Source: Escherichia sp. E4742 (GTDB lineage: Bacteria; Pseudomonadota; Gammaproteobacteria; Enterobacterales; Enterobacteriaceae). From it: DNA of 64,000 nt. Where the stretch lies: NCBI RefSeq assembly GCF_005843885.1, contig NZ_CP040443.1, forward strand, positions 4,712,001-4,776,000, written 5' to 3'. Position 1 is the first letter of the stretch. Every line of letters starts with the position of its first letter. The position numbers and the translations under genes were made by a program. Shown piece by piece: positions 21,806-33,005 of this stretch. The notes below the pieces were generated by a model. The model was not told where the DNA came from. It searched no databases and worked only from the letters and a program-made list of their open reading frames with translations.

Positions 21806-21828
21806 ATAAACCTCCTGTGAACTTCAGT

Positions 21829-21855
21829 AAAAATAAAAGGCACCGCCTGTGTGCC
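21829..21855 (-). terminator. Terminator of malI
   Basis: On the minus strand GGCAC / GTGCC around loop ACAGGCG is followed by TTTTATTTTTAC. It lies between the malI stop and the hdhA start. Confidence 0.75.
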
Positions 21856-21916
21856 ACATTTTTTATCATTAACTTTGAGTAAAGGACACTACCAGGTATA
21901 GCAGATAAAGAGAGGA

Positions 21917-23084
<1,168 letters not shown>

Positions 23085-23090
23085 TTGAAA

Positions 23091-24712
<1,622 letters not shown>

Positions 24713-24721
24713 GGATAAGAT

Positions 24722-25894
24722 ATGTTCGATTTTTCGAAGGTCGTGGATCGTCATGGCACATGGTGCACACAGTGGGATTATGTCGCTGACCGTTTCGGCA
24801 CTGCTGACCTGTTACCGTTCACGATTTCAGACATGGATTTTGCCACGGCTCCCTGCATTATCGAGGCGCTGAACCAGCGCCTGATGCACGGCGTGTTTGG
24901 ATACAGTCGCTGGAAAAACGATGAATTTCTCGCGGCTATCGCCCACTGGTTTTCCACACAGCATTACACCGCCATTGAAACGCAGTCGGTGGTATATGGC
25001 CCTTCCGTTATCTATATGGTGTCGGAACTGATTCGTCAGTGGTCCGCTGTCGGTGAAGGTGTGGTGATCCATACCCCGGCCTACGACGCATTTTACAAAG
25101 CCATCGAAGGTAATCAGCGCACCGTGATGCCCGTTGCTTTAGAGAAGCGGGTTGATGGCTGGTTTTGTGATATGGGCAAACTGGAAGCCGTGTTGGCGAA
25201 ACCGGAGTGTAAAATTATGCTCCTGTGTAGCCCTCAGAATCCTACCGGTAAAGTCTGGACTTGCGATGAACTGGAAACAATGGCTGACCTGTGCGAACGC
25301 TATGGTGTGCGCGTTATCTCCGATGAAATCCATATGGATATGGTATGGGGAGAGCAACCGCATATTCCCTGGAGCAATGTAGCTCGCGGCGACTGGGCGC
25401 TACTGACTTCTGGTTCGAAAAGTTTCAATATTCCGGCTCTGACCGGGGCTTACGGGATTATTGAAAATAACGACAGCCGTGAAGCGTATTTATCGGCCCT
25501 GAAAAGCCGTGATGGGCTTTCCTCCCCTGCGGTACTGGCGTTAACCGCCCATATCGCCGCCTATCAGCAAGGCGCGCCATGGCTTGATGCCTTACGCGTC
25601 TATCTGAAAGATAACCTGACGTATATCGCAGAGACGATGAACGCCGCGTTCCCTGAACTCAACTGGCAGATTCCCCAATCCACTTATCTCGCATGGCTTG
25701 ATTTACGTCCGTTGAACATTGATGACAACGCGTTGCAAAAAGCCCTGATTGAACAAGAAAAAGTCGCAATTATGCCGGGATATACCTACGGTGAAGAAGG
25801 CCGTGGCTTTGTTCGGCTCAATGCCGGATGCCCACGTTCTAAACTGGAAAAAGGTGTCGCTGGATTAATTAACGCCATCCGAGCTGTACGCTAA
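24722..25894 (+). CDS. malY: PLP-dependent cystathionine beta-lyase / MalT modulator
   Basis: 390 residues, full length. Fold-type I aminotransferase-like enzyme: N-terminal arm, the PQNPTGKVW motif (about 170-178), ISDEIHMD (about 200-207) and the PLP lysine in SGSKSFNIPALTGAYG (Lys233 in the known structure). It cleaves cystathionine and other C-S beta bonds, and independently binds and inhibits the maltose activator MalT. Its place after malX in the MalI-controlled operon suggests a shared, still unclear, metabolic role. A hairpin follows the stop. Confidence 0.96.
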   Translation: MFDFSKVVDRHGTWCTQWDYVADRFGTADLLPFTISDMDFATAPCIIEALNQRLMHGVFGYSRWKNDEFLAAIAHWFSTQHYTAIETQSVVYGPSVIYMVSELIRQWSAVGEGVVIHTPAYDAFYKAIEGNQRTVMPVALEKRVDGWFCDMGKLEAVLAKPECKIMLLCSPQNPTGKVWTCDELETMADLCERYGVRVISDEIHMDMVWGEQPHIPWSNVARGDWALLTSGSKSFNIPALTGAYGIIENNDSREAYLSALKSRDGLSSPAVLALTAHIAAYQQGAPWLDALRVYLKDNLTYIAETMNAAFPELNWQIPQSTYLAWLDLRPLNIDDNALQKALIEQEKVAIMPGYTYGEEGRGFVRLNAGCPRSKLEKGVAGLINAIRAVR

Positions 25895-25899
25895 TTGTG

Positions 25900-25929
25900 A
25901 TTGCGCAACGCAAATAATCGTTGCGCAAT
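25900..25929 (+). terminator. Hairpin after malY
   Basis: Perfect 11-bp arms ATTGCGCAACG / CGTTGCGCAAT with loop CAAATAAT, then CGTAGATTTTT. It starts 5 bp after the malY stop. Confidence 0.7.
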
Positions 25930-25997
25930 CGTAGATTTTTACCCTGCTTTGTTTTTATAATGGTGCGCACTTTTATATCCAGAAAAAGAGTGCGACC

Positions 25998-26999
25998 ATG
26001 ATTGATACCACCCTGCCATTAACTGATATCCATCGCCACCTTGATGGCAACATTCGTCCCCAGACCATCCTTGAACTTGGCCGCCAGTATAATATCTCGC
26101 TACCTGCACAATCCCTGGAAACGCTAATTCCACACGTTCAGGTCATTGCTAACGAACCCGATCTGGTGAGTTTTCTGACTAAACTTGACTGGGGCGTTAA
26201 AGTTCTCGCCTCGCTCGACGCATGCCGTCGCGTGGCGTTTGAAAATATTGAAGATGCTGCCCGAAACGGTCTGCACTATGTCGAACTGCGTTTTTCGCCA
26301 GGTTATATGGCAATGACGCATCAGTTGCCTGTTGCGGGCGTTGTCGAAGCCGTTATTGACGGCGTACGTGAAGGTTGCCGCACCTTTGGTGTGCAGGCGA
26401 AACTTATCGGCATTATGAGCCGGACCTTTGGTGAAGCAGCCTGCCAGCAAGAGCTGGAGGCATTTTTGGCCCACCGTGATCAGATTACCGCACTGGATTT
26501 AGCCGGTGATGAACTTGGTTTTCCGGGGAGTTTGTTCCTCTCTCACTTCAACCACGCGCGTGATGCAGGCTGGCATATTACCGTCCATGCAGGCGAAGCT
26601 GCCGGGGCAGAAAGTATCTGGCAAGCCATTCGTGAGCTGGGAGCTGAACGCATTGGGCATGGCGTAAAAGCCATTGAAGATCGGGCGCTGATGGATTTCC
26701 TCGCCGAGCAACAAATTGGCATAGAATCCTGCCTGACCTCCAATATTCAGACCAGTACCGTGGCATCTCTGGCGGCACATCCGCTGAAAACGTTCCTTGA
26801 ACATGGTATCTGCGCCAGTATTAACACCGATGACCCGGGTGTTCAGGGCGTCGATATCATTCACGAATATACCGTTGCCGCGCCCGCTGCTGGTTTATCT
26901 CGCGAGCAAATCCGCCAGGCGCAGATTAATGGTCTGGAAATGGCTTTCCTCAGCGCAGAGGAAAAACGCGCACTGCGAGAAAAAGTCGCAGCGAAGTAA
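25998..26999 (+). CDS. add: Adenosine deaminase
   Basis: 333 residues. Metal-dependent amidohydrolase: His12 and His14 in DIHRHLDGNI, the VHAGEA motif with zinc His and catalytic Glu (about 196-201), GHGVKA (about 218-223) and the NTDDPG motif with the zinc Asp (about 277-282). It converts adenosine and deoxyadenosine to inosine and deoxyinosine in the cytosol for purine salvage. The ATG follows AAAAAGAGTGCGACC, only a modest ribosome site. Single gene between two hairpins. Confidence 0.97.
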   Translation: MIDTTLPLTDIHRHLDGNIRPQTILELGRQYNISLPAQSLETLIPHVQVIANEPDLVSFLTKLDWGVKVLASLDACRRVAFENIEDAARNGLHYVELRFSPGYMAMTHQLPVAGVVEAVIDGVREGCRTFGVQAKLIGIMSRTFGEAACQQELEAFLAHRDQITALDLAGDELGFPGSLFLSHFNHARDAGWHITVHAGEAAGAESIWQAIRELGAERIGHGVKAIEDRALMDFLAEQQIGIESCLTSNIQTSTVASLAAHPLKTFLEHGICASINTDDPGVQGVDIIHEYTVAAPAAGLSREQIRQAQINGLEMAFLSAEEKRALREKVAAK

Positions 27000-27006
27000 C
27001 AAAAAT

Positions 27007-27035
27007 GGATGGTGCTAATTGCACCATCCCCTTTT
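27007..27035. terminator. Terminator between add and ydgJ
   Basis: Perfect 9-bp stem GGATGGTGC / GCACCATCC, loop TAATT, then CCTTTT on the plus strand. It starts 8 bp after the add stop and reaches the convergent ydgJ stop. Confidence 0.8.
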
Positions 27036-28075
27036 CAAGCAAGGCACAAAGTCGAGCGATGTTTGGCGGATTCGATACCCAGCTCAATCAACTCCATTAC
27101 CTGAATGGCCTGACTTGCTGGCACCGGGTTTTCACCGTCGCCATTCAACGCATCACGAACGGCAGCATAGTAAGCCGGATAATTCCCCGGCACGGTCAAC
27201 AGCGTTTCTTCAACACGTTCCTCGCCTTCAACGCGGGTTAGTACACCGTCACGCATATCGTAGCCCCAGTCTTCCTGCGGCAGACGCTCACCATTTTTCA
27301 ACCGCTCTTCCTGCGGATCGAGGCCGTATTTAACATAGCTGCCACGGGAACCATGCACGATATAACGTGCTGACTCAGCTGCTGCCAACATGGTGCCATG
27401 TAAAATGACCCGCCGCTGTGGGTAGGACAAAATGGCGTGGAAATAATCAGTCGACTGCGCCCCCGGGCGCAACTGTGCTAAATCCACCGTCATACTGACG
27501 GGTAAGCCAAAAAGCGTAATAGCTTGATCGAGCAAATGCGGTGCCAAATCGTACCAGATACCGCTGCCAGGGCCGCCCTGTTCACGCCAGCGATCGCGCA
27601 CCTGCGGCCGGAAGCGGTCAAAATGAGACTCAAAGTACGCAACTTCACCCAGCGAGCCTTCCGCGAGCAAACCTTTTAGTGTCAAAAAATCACTATCCCA
27701 GCGACGATTATGAAACACCGACAATACGCGACCCAGACTTTTTGCCAACGCATCCAGTTCTCGAGCTTGTGACAGTGTCACGGTAAAAGGCTTGTCGACG
27801 ACCACATGTTTACCCGCTTCAAGCGCCGCTTTGGCTAACGGGAAATGGGTATCATTTGGTGTGGGAATGACAATCAAGTCTATGTTGGGATCATTAAAAA
27901 GATGCTTTGGTTCAGAGACAACCGTCACTGTTGGCCAGTCGGCTTTTACTTTTGTTTCGTCACTGCTGGAAATTACTGCCAGTTCTAGTCCGGGCGTGCC
28001 CGCTATCAGGGGCGCATGGAAGGTTTTGCTCGCATAACCATACCCAATCAACCCAACACGGATGTTGTCGCTCAT
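27035..28075 (-). CDS. ydgJ: Gfo/Idh/MocA-family oxidoreductase
   Basis: 346 residues from the ATG of MSDNIRVGLI, with an in-frame ATG 13 codons upstream judged less likely because this start puts the Rossmann fold at the N-terminus. The NAD(P) motif is VGLIGYGYASKTFHAPLI (about 6-23) and the DKPFTVT segment (about 94-100) carries the conserved Lys of the family. The C-terminal domain is the mixed alpha/beta substrate domain. It should reduce or oxidise a sugar or inositol derivative; the substrate is not known to me. It converges on add. Confidence 0.92.
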   Translation of the reverse strand: MSDNIRVGLIGYGYASKTFHAPLIAGTPGLELAVISSSDETKVKADWPTVTVVSEPKHLFNDPNIDLIVIPTPNDTHFPLAKAALEAGKHVVVDKPFTVTLSQARELDALAKSLGRVLSVFHNRRWDSDFLTLKGLLAEGSLGEVAYFESHFDRFRPQVRDRWREQGGPGSGIWYDLAPHLLDQAITLFGLPVSMTVDLAQLRPGAQSTDYFHAILSYPQRRVILHGTMLAAAESARYIVHGSRGSYVKYGLDPQEERLKNGERLPQEDWGYDMRDGVLTRVEGEERVEETLLTVPGNYPAYYAAVRDALNGDGENPVPASQAIQVMELIELGIESAKHRSTLCLA

Positions 28076-28317
28076 GTCATTGCCTCTCAGAGAAGTACAA
28101 TCGCTATTTGACACTATCCTTTACCCTCTCTCAACAGTTTAATAACCTGTCCGCAATAAGGGATGTTATTTAACTTAAGTCAAAGAAATGGCGAATTTTC
28201 TAATGATAAAAGCTAAATATCGCAAAAACCTCAGCAAAAATCTTGCTGGGGCAATTATTGCTAAGTAACATTTACCCCCTGAAGTTAATGGATCACTCAA
28301 CATAGATGTGGGCAGTA

Positions 28318-28443
28318 ATGAATCGTCTTATTGAATTAACAGGTTGGATCGTTCTTGTCGTTTCTGTCATTCTCCTTGGCGTGGCGAGTCACATTGACAA
28401 CTACCAGCCGCCAGAACAGAGTACACCAGTACAACATAAGTAA
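28318..28443 (+). CDS. blr: Small membrane protein Blr of the divisome
   Basis: 41 codons, MNRLIELTGWIVLVVSVILL followed by a polar Gln/Pro-rich tail. There is one transmembrane helix (about 6-23) with the tail outside. Blr is a known E. coli short protein that affects beta-lactam sensitivity and is found at the division septum, where it interacts with divisome proteins. It has its own frame, an ATG with weak upstream GGGCAG, and lies alone between ydgJ and cnu. Confidence 0.93.
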   Translation: MNRLIELTGWIVLVVSVILLGVASHIDNYQPPEQSTPVQHK

Positions 28444-28715
28444 TACCTGCACTTGCAGACCAGCATGCAGCCCGTCCGGATGCATGTTTTAACTTGTCGG
28501 GTATTAAACCAGGAATTTATTATCTTGTGGTGTGTTGTCGGCGATTGGCAGGGATAGTAAAGCGCGTTACTCTTTTCATGACAGTATTTCATCCCTGAAT
28601 ATTTACCATCAGCACATTCTTATTATTGTTATTACATAAGCGTTCACTTTTGGTGAAGTTTTATCATTACATATAATACCTACCACTTTGGTATTAATTA
28701 TTTTATGGGCCTTTT
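28444..28715. other. Intergenic region between blr and cnu
   Basis: 272 bp, AT-rich toward cnu (for example TTACATATAATACC and TTAATTATTTTATG). It should hold the cnu promoter. I see no additional ORF with a credible ribosome site and no strong hairpin. Confidence 0.5.
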
Positions 28716-28931
28716 ATGACTGTTCAGGACTACTTATTAAAATTTCGCAAAATCAGTTCACTCGAAAGCCTGGAAAAACTCTACGATCATCTTAATTACA
28801 CACTGACGGACGATCAGGACCTTATCAACATGTATCGCGCCGCCGATCACCGCCGCGCAGAGCTGGTGTCTGGCGGGCGTTTGTTTGACCTAGGCCAGGT
28901 GCCGAAGTCCGTCTGGCATTATGTCCAATAA
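28716..28931 (+). CDS. cnu: Hha/YmoA-family nucleoid modulator Cnu
   Basis: 71 residues. The Hha/YmoA signature is clear: DYLLKFRKISSLESLEKLYD near the N-terminus and AADHRRAELVSGGRLFDLG (about 43-61). It is a small cytosolic helical protein that binds H-NS or StpA and modulates their silencing; Cnu was also found to bind a site at oriC. It is the paralog of Hha (also named YdgT). It is followed, 86 bp downstream, by ydgK on the same strand. Confidence 0.96.
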   Translation: MTVQDYLLKFRKISSLESLEKLYDHLNYTLTDDQDLINMYRAADHRRAELVSGGRLFDLGQVPKSVWHYVQ

Positions 28932-29017
28932 AGAAAGTAGCGATTGATAATAAAAACCTTATAATAACGCCCCTAAAATTAGATTTGCCTGTTTGCTGTC
29001 GCTATTCTGGAGAACCT

Positions 29018-29458
29018 ATGACCACCACAACGCCACAACGTATTGGAGGCTGGTTGCTTGGCCCTTTGGCCTGGCTGTTAGTCGCTCTATTGAGTACGAC
29101 GCTGACGCTGTTACTGTATACCGCAGCGTTATCTTCTCCTCAAACATATAAAACGATCGGCGAACAAGCACTGACAACGCAAATCTTATGGGGCGTTTCT
29201 TTTATTACCGCCATCGCCATGTGGTATTACACTTTGTGGTTGACCATCGCTTTCTTTAAACGTCGGCGTTGTGTTCCTAAACACTATATTATCTGGCTAC
29301 TGATCTCCGTATTACTGGCTGTTAAAACCTTCGCTTTTTCGCCAGTTGCAGATGGCGTAGCCGTGCGCCAGTTGTTGTTCACTTTGCTGGCAACCGCATT
29401 GATAGTCCCCTATTTCAAACGCTCGTTGCGGGTCAAAGCGACGTTTGTGAATCCGTAA
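29018..29458 (+). CDS. ydgK: Inner-membrane protein YdgK (DUF2569)
   Basis: 146 residues from the ATG of MTTTTPQRIG preceded by TGGAGAACC; a frame opening 11 codons earlier lacks a ribosome site. Four hydrophobic segments are visible (about 10-34, 52-75, 89-106, 115-130), with the positive KRRRCVPKH loop between the second and third. It matches the DUF2569 family of small inner-membrane proteins. Function unknown. It stands just upstream of the rsx operon, with a possible terminator between them. Confidence 0.88.
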   Translation: MTTTTPQRIGGWLLGPLAWLLVALLSTTLTLLLYTAALSSPQTYKTIGEQALTTQILWGVSFITAIAMWYYTLWLTIAFFKRRRCVPKHYIIWLLISVLLAVKTFAFSPVADGVAVRQLLFTLLATALIVPYFKRSLRVKATFVNP

Positions 29459-29479
29459 TAACCTTACAGTTAACCTGTT

Positions 29480-29519
29480 GTCGCCTGCTCTGGATTAACG
29501 GATAATAGGCGGCTTTTTT
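29480..29519 (+). terminator. Candidate terminator between ydgK and rsxA
   Basis: GTCGCCT (29480-29486) can pair with AGGCGGC (29507-29513), including one G-U pair, around a 20-base loop, followed directly by TTTTTTA. The long loop makes the assignment tentative. Confidence 0.5.
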
Positions 29520-29534
29520 ATTTCAGGCCGAAAA

Positions 29535-30116
29535 ATGACTGACTATCTGTTACTGTTTGTCGGAACTGTACTGGTCAATAACTTTGTACTGGTTAAGTTT
29601 CTGGGCCTCTGTCCGTTTATGGGCGTTTCCAAAAAGCTGGAAACTGCAATGGGGATGGGGCTGGCAACAACATTTGTGATGACGCTGGCGTCAATTTGCG
29701 CCTGGCTTATCGACACGTGGATCTTGATTCCACTCAATCTGATTTACCTGCGCACGCTAGCGTTTATTTTAGTGATCGCTGTTGTCGTGCAGTTCACCGA
29801 GATGGTCGTGCGTAAAACCAGCCCGGTGCTTTATCGTCTGCTGGGGATTTTTCTGCCGCTTATTACCACCAACTGTGCGGTGCTTGGTGTCGCGTTGCTG
29901 AATATTAATCTCGGTCATAATTTCTTGCAGTCGGCGCTGTACGGTTTTTCAGCAGCTGTCGGCTTCTCGTTGGTGATGGTGCTTTTCGCAGCCATCCGCG
30001 AGCGCCTGGCTGTGGCTGATGTCCCGGCACCTTTTCGTGGTAATGCCATTGCGCTGATTACCGCAGGTCTTATGTCTCTGGCCTTTATGGGCTTTAGTGG
30101 TTTGGTGAAGTTGTAA
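29535..30116 (+). CDS. rsxA: Electron-transport complex subunit RsxA (RnfA-like)
   Basis: 193 residues, six membrane helices. It begins [20 protein letters not shown] and has the [10 protein letters not shown] and [10 protein letters not shown] motifs, the two half-membrane Cys-containing loops shared by RnfA/NqrE. It is an inner-membrane subunit of the Rsx (Rnf-type) complex, which keeps the SoxR [2Fe-2S] cluster reduced and so switches off the soxRS response. First gene of rsxABCDGE-nth; its stop overlaps the rsxB start by one base. Confidence 0.96.
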
Positions 30117-30694
30117 TGAATGCTATCTGGATTGCCGTTGCCGCCATAAGCCTGCTGGGCCTGGCGTTTGGCGCCATTCTGGGTTATGCCTCCCGCCGTT
30201 TTGCGGTGGAAGACGATCCGGTCGTTGAGAAAATTGACGAAATTTTACCGCAGAGCCAGTGTGGTCAATGCGGTTATCCTGGCTGTCGCCCGTATGCGGA
30301 GGCTATCAGTTGCAACGGTGAAAAAATCAACCGCTGCGCCCCTGGTGGCGAAGCTGTAATGCTGAAAATTGCCGAGTTGCTCAACGTCGAACCACAGCCG
30401 CTGGATGGCGAAGCGCAGGAGTTGACGCCTGCGCGTATGGTAGCGGTTATCGATGAAAATAACTGTATTGGCTGCACTAAGTGTATTCAGGCGTGTCCGG
30501 TGGACGCCATTGTCGGCGCTACCCGAGCAATGCATACCGTCATGAGCGATCTGTGCACAGGTTGTAATCTGTGTGTAGACCCATGCCCAACGCATTGCAT
30601 CTCCTTACAACCGGTTGCAGAAACGCCAGACAGCTGGAAATGGGATCTGAACACCATTCCCGTGCGCATCATTCCCGTGGAACACCATGCTTAA
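30116..30694 (+). CDS. rsxB: Electron-transport complex subunit RsxB, iron-sulfur protein
   Basis: 192 residues. N-terminal membrane anchor (about 3-25), then a Cys cluster QCGQCGYPGCRPYAEAI (about 48-64) of the 4Fe-4S Fe-S domain, and two ferredoxin-type motifs, CIGCTKCIQACPVDAI (about 117-132) and CTGCNLCVDPCPTHCI (about 147-162). It passes electrons within the Rsx complex on the cytosolic face. It overlaps rsxA by one base and rsxC by eight bases. Confidence 0.96.
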   Translation: MNAIWIAVAAISLLGLAFGAILGYASRRFAVEDDPVVEKIDEILPQSQCGQCGYPGCRPYAEAISCNGEKINRCAPGGEAVMLKIAELLNVEPQPLDGEAQELTPARMVAVIDENNCIGCTKCIQACPVDAIVGATRAMHTVMSDLCTGCNLCVDPCPTHCISLQPVAETPDSWKWDLNTIPVRIIPVEHHA

Positions 30695-33005
30695 GTTATT
30701 CTCTGCTTTCAAAAAAAATAAAATCTGGGACTTCGATGGCGGCATTCATCCACCGGAGATGAAAACTCAGTCCAACGGTACTCCCCTGCGCCAGGTTCCG
30801 CTGGCGCAGCGATTTGTTATTCCACTGAAACAGCATATTGGTGCTGAAGGCGAGCTGTGCGTTAACGTTGGTGATAAGGTACTGCGCGGACAGCCACTCA
30901 CCCGTGGACGCGGCAAAATGCTACCGGTTCACGCACCAACGTCTGGCACCGTTACGGCTATTGCGCCCCACTCTACTGCCCATCCATCAGCATTGGCTGA
31001 ATTAAGCGTGATTATTGACGCCGATGGGGAAGATTGCTGGATCCCACGTGACGGTTGGACCGATTACCGCTCACGCACTCGGGAAGAATTAATCGAACGC
31101 ATTCATCAATTTGGCGTCGCCGGACTGGGTGGTGCTGGCTTCCCTACTGGCGTTAAATTGCAGGGCGGCGGCGATAAAATCGAAACGTTGATCATTAATG
31201 CCGCAGAATGCGAGCCGTATATTACCGCCGATGACCGCCTGATGCAGGATTGCGCCGCCCAGGTCGTAGAAGGTATTCGCATTCTTGGGCATATTCTACA
31301 GCCACGCGAAATTCTGATCGGCATTGAAGATAACAAACCGCAGGCAATTTCCATGCTTCGTGCGGTGTTGGCGGATTCTCACGATATTTCTCTGCGAGTT
31401 ATTCCGACCAAATATCCCTCTGGCGGCGCCAAACAGTTAACCTACATCCTGACGGGAAAGCAGGTTCCACACGGCGGTCGTTCATCAGATATCGGCGTGT
31501 TAATGCAAAACGTCGGCACGGCTTACGCTGTGAAACGAGCCGTTATTGATGGCGAGCCGATTACCGAGCGTGTCGTGACGCTGACTGGCGAAGCAATTGC
31601 ACGCCCCGGCAACGTCTGGGCACGACTGGGTACGCCGGTCCGTCATTTATTGGACGATGCAGGATTCTGCCCTTCTGCCGATCAAATGGTGATTATGGGT
31701 GGCCCGCTAATGGGCTTTACCTTGCCGTGGCTGGATGTTCCGGTCGTAAAAATAACCAACTGTTTACTGGCACCATCTGCCAATGAACTTGGCGAACCAC
31801 AGGAAGAACAAAGCTGCATCCGTTGTAGCGCCTGTGCTGATGCCTGCCCTGCAGATCTCCTGCCGCAACAGTTGTACTGGTTCAGCAAAGGCCAGCAGCA
31901 CGATAAAGCCACTACACATAACATTGCCGATTGTATTGAATGCGGGGCCTGTGCGTGGGTTTGCCCAAGCAATATCCCTCTTGTGCAATATTTCCGTCAG
32001 GAAAAAGCCGAGATTGCCGCCATTCGTCAGGAAGAAAAACGCGCAGCCGAAGCAAAAGCACGCTTTGAAGCTCGTCAGGCACGTCTGGAACGTGAAAAAG
32101 CCGCTCGTCTTGAACGACACAAGAACGCGGCGGTTCAACCAGCGGCCAAAGACAAAGATGCGATTGCTGCCGCACTGGCTCGCGTAAAAGAAAAACAGGC
32201 CCAGGCCACACAACCTATTGTGATCAAAACTGGCGAACGCCCGGATAACAGCGCGATTATTGCGGCACGGGAAGCGCGTAAAGCGCAAGCCAGAGCGAAA
32301 CAGGCTGAATTGCAACAGACTAACGAAGCCGCAACCGTTGCCGATCCGCGTAAAGCGGCAGTGGAAGCCGCAATTGCTCGCGCCAAAGCACGCAAGCAGG
32401 AGCAACAGCCTGCTAACGAAGAGCCGCAGGAACAGGTTGATCCGCGTAAAGCTGCCGTCGAAGCCGCTATCGCCCGTGCTAAAGCGCGCAAGCTGGAACA
32501 GCAGCCAGCTAACGAAGAACCGCAGGAACAGGTTGACCCGCATAAAGCTGCCGTCGAAGCCGCTATCGCCCGTGCTAAAGCGCGCAAGCTGGAACAGCAG
32601 CCAGCTAACGAAGAACCGCAGGAACAGGTTGACCCGCGTAAAGCTGCCGTCGAAGCCGCTATCGCCCGTGCTAAAGCGCGCAAGCTGGAACAGCAGCCAG
32701 CTAACGAAGAACCGCAGGAACAGGTTGACCCGCGTAAAGCTGCCGTCGAAGCCGCTATCGCCCGTGCTAAAGCGCGCAAGCAGGGACAGCAGCAGGCCAA
32801 CGTAGAGCCAGAAGAACAGATTGACCCGCGTAAAGCTGCCGTTGAAGCCGCTATCGCCCGTGCTAAAGCGCGCAAGCTGGAGCAGCAGCAGGCCAACGTA
32901 GAGCAGGAAGAACAGGTTGATCCCCGCAAAGCTGCAGTTGCCGCGGCTATCGCCCGGGTTCAGGCAAAAAAAGCCGCTCAGCAAAAGGTTGTAAACGAGG
33001 ACTAA
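30687..33005 (+). CDS. rsxC: Electron-transport complex subunit RsxC with expanded C-terminal repeats
   Basis: 772 residues. The N-terminal part contains the NADH/FMN-binding (complex I 51-kDa-like) domain with GLGGAGFPTGVKLQ (about 148-161). Two ferredoxin motifs follow, CIRCSACADACPADLL (about 377-392) and CIECGACAWVCPSNIP (about 416-431). A coiled, charged Ala/Glu/Arg region starts near 445. From residue 553 the chain is seven copies of a 32-residue unit beginning DPRKAAVEAAIARAKARK. The subunit is the probable NADH entry point of Rsx. Length is 32 residues more than I remember for K-12, that is one extra repeat. Confidence 0.95.
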   Translation: MLKLFSAFKKNKIWDFDGGIHPPEMKTQSNGTPLRQVPLAQRFVIPLKQHIGAEGELCVNVGDKVLRGQPLTRGRGKMLPVHAPTSGTVTAIAPHSTAHPSALAELSVIIDADGEDCWIPRDGWTDYRSRTREELIERIHQFGVAGLGGAGFPTGVKLQGGGDKIETLIINAAECEPYITADDRLMQDCAAQVVEGIRILGHILQPREILIGIEDNKPQAISMLRAVLADSHDISLRVIPTKYPSGGAKQLTYILTGKQVPHGGRSSDIGVLMQNVGTAYAVKRAVIDGEPITERVVTLTGEAIARPGNVWARLGTPVRHLLDDAGFCPSADQMVIMGGPLMGFTLPWLDVPVVKITNCLLAPSANELGEPQEEQSCIRCSACADACPADLLPQQLYWFSKGQQHDKATTHNIADCIECGACAWVCPSNIPLVQYFRQEKAEIAAIRQEEKRAAEAKARFEARQARLEREKAARLERHKNAAVQPAAKDKDAIAAALARVKEKQAQATQPIVIKTGERPDNSAIIAAREARKAQARAKQAELQQTNEAATVADPRKAAVEAAIARAKARKQEQQPANEEPQEQVDPRKAAVEAAIARAKARKLEQQPANEEPQEQVDPHKAAVEAAIARAKARKLEQQPANEEPQEQVDPRKAAVEAAIARAKARKLEQQPANEEPQEQVDPRKAAVEAAIARAKARKQGQQQANVEPEEQIDPRKAAVEAAIARAKARKLEQQQANVEQEEQVDPRKAAVAAAIARVQAKKAAQQKVVNED
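32343..33002 (+). repeat. Tandem 96-bp coding repeat in rsxC, seven units
   Basis: Units start at 32343, 32439, 32535, 32631, 32727, 32823 and 32919; the last is incomplete and diverged. Each encodes 32 residues, a helix DP(R/H)KAAVEAAIARAKARK plus a Gln/Glu-rich linker. Units 2, 3 and 4 differ from one another by only one or two bases, unit 3 having CAT (His) for CGT (Arg). This points to recent duplication by slippage or unequal exchange. Confidence 0.95.

Noticed and set aside
28180..28261. Small 26-codon ORF upstream of blr (MANFLMIKAKY...)
   Set aside because: Basic, no ribosome site, no sign of conservation visible; not supported as a gene.
32135..32929. Long Cys/Ala/Leu-rich open frame antisense to the rsxC repeats
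   Set aside because: It is a shadow of the repeat's codon pattern: the 96-bp period keeps every frame open. It has no ribosome site and the rsxC frame explains the sequence.
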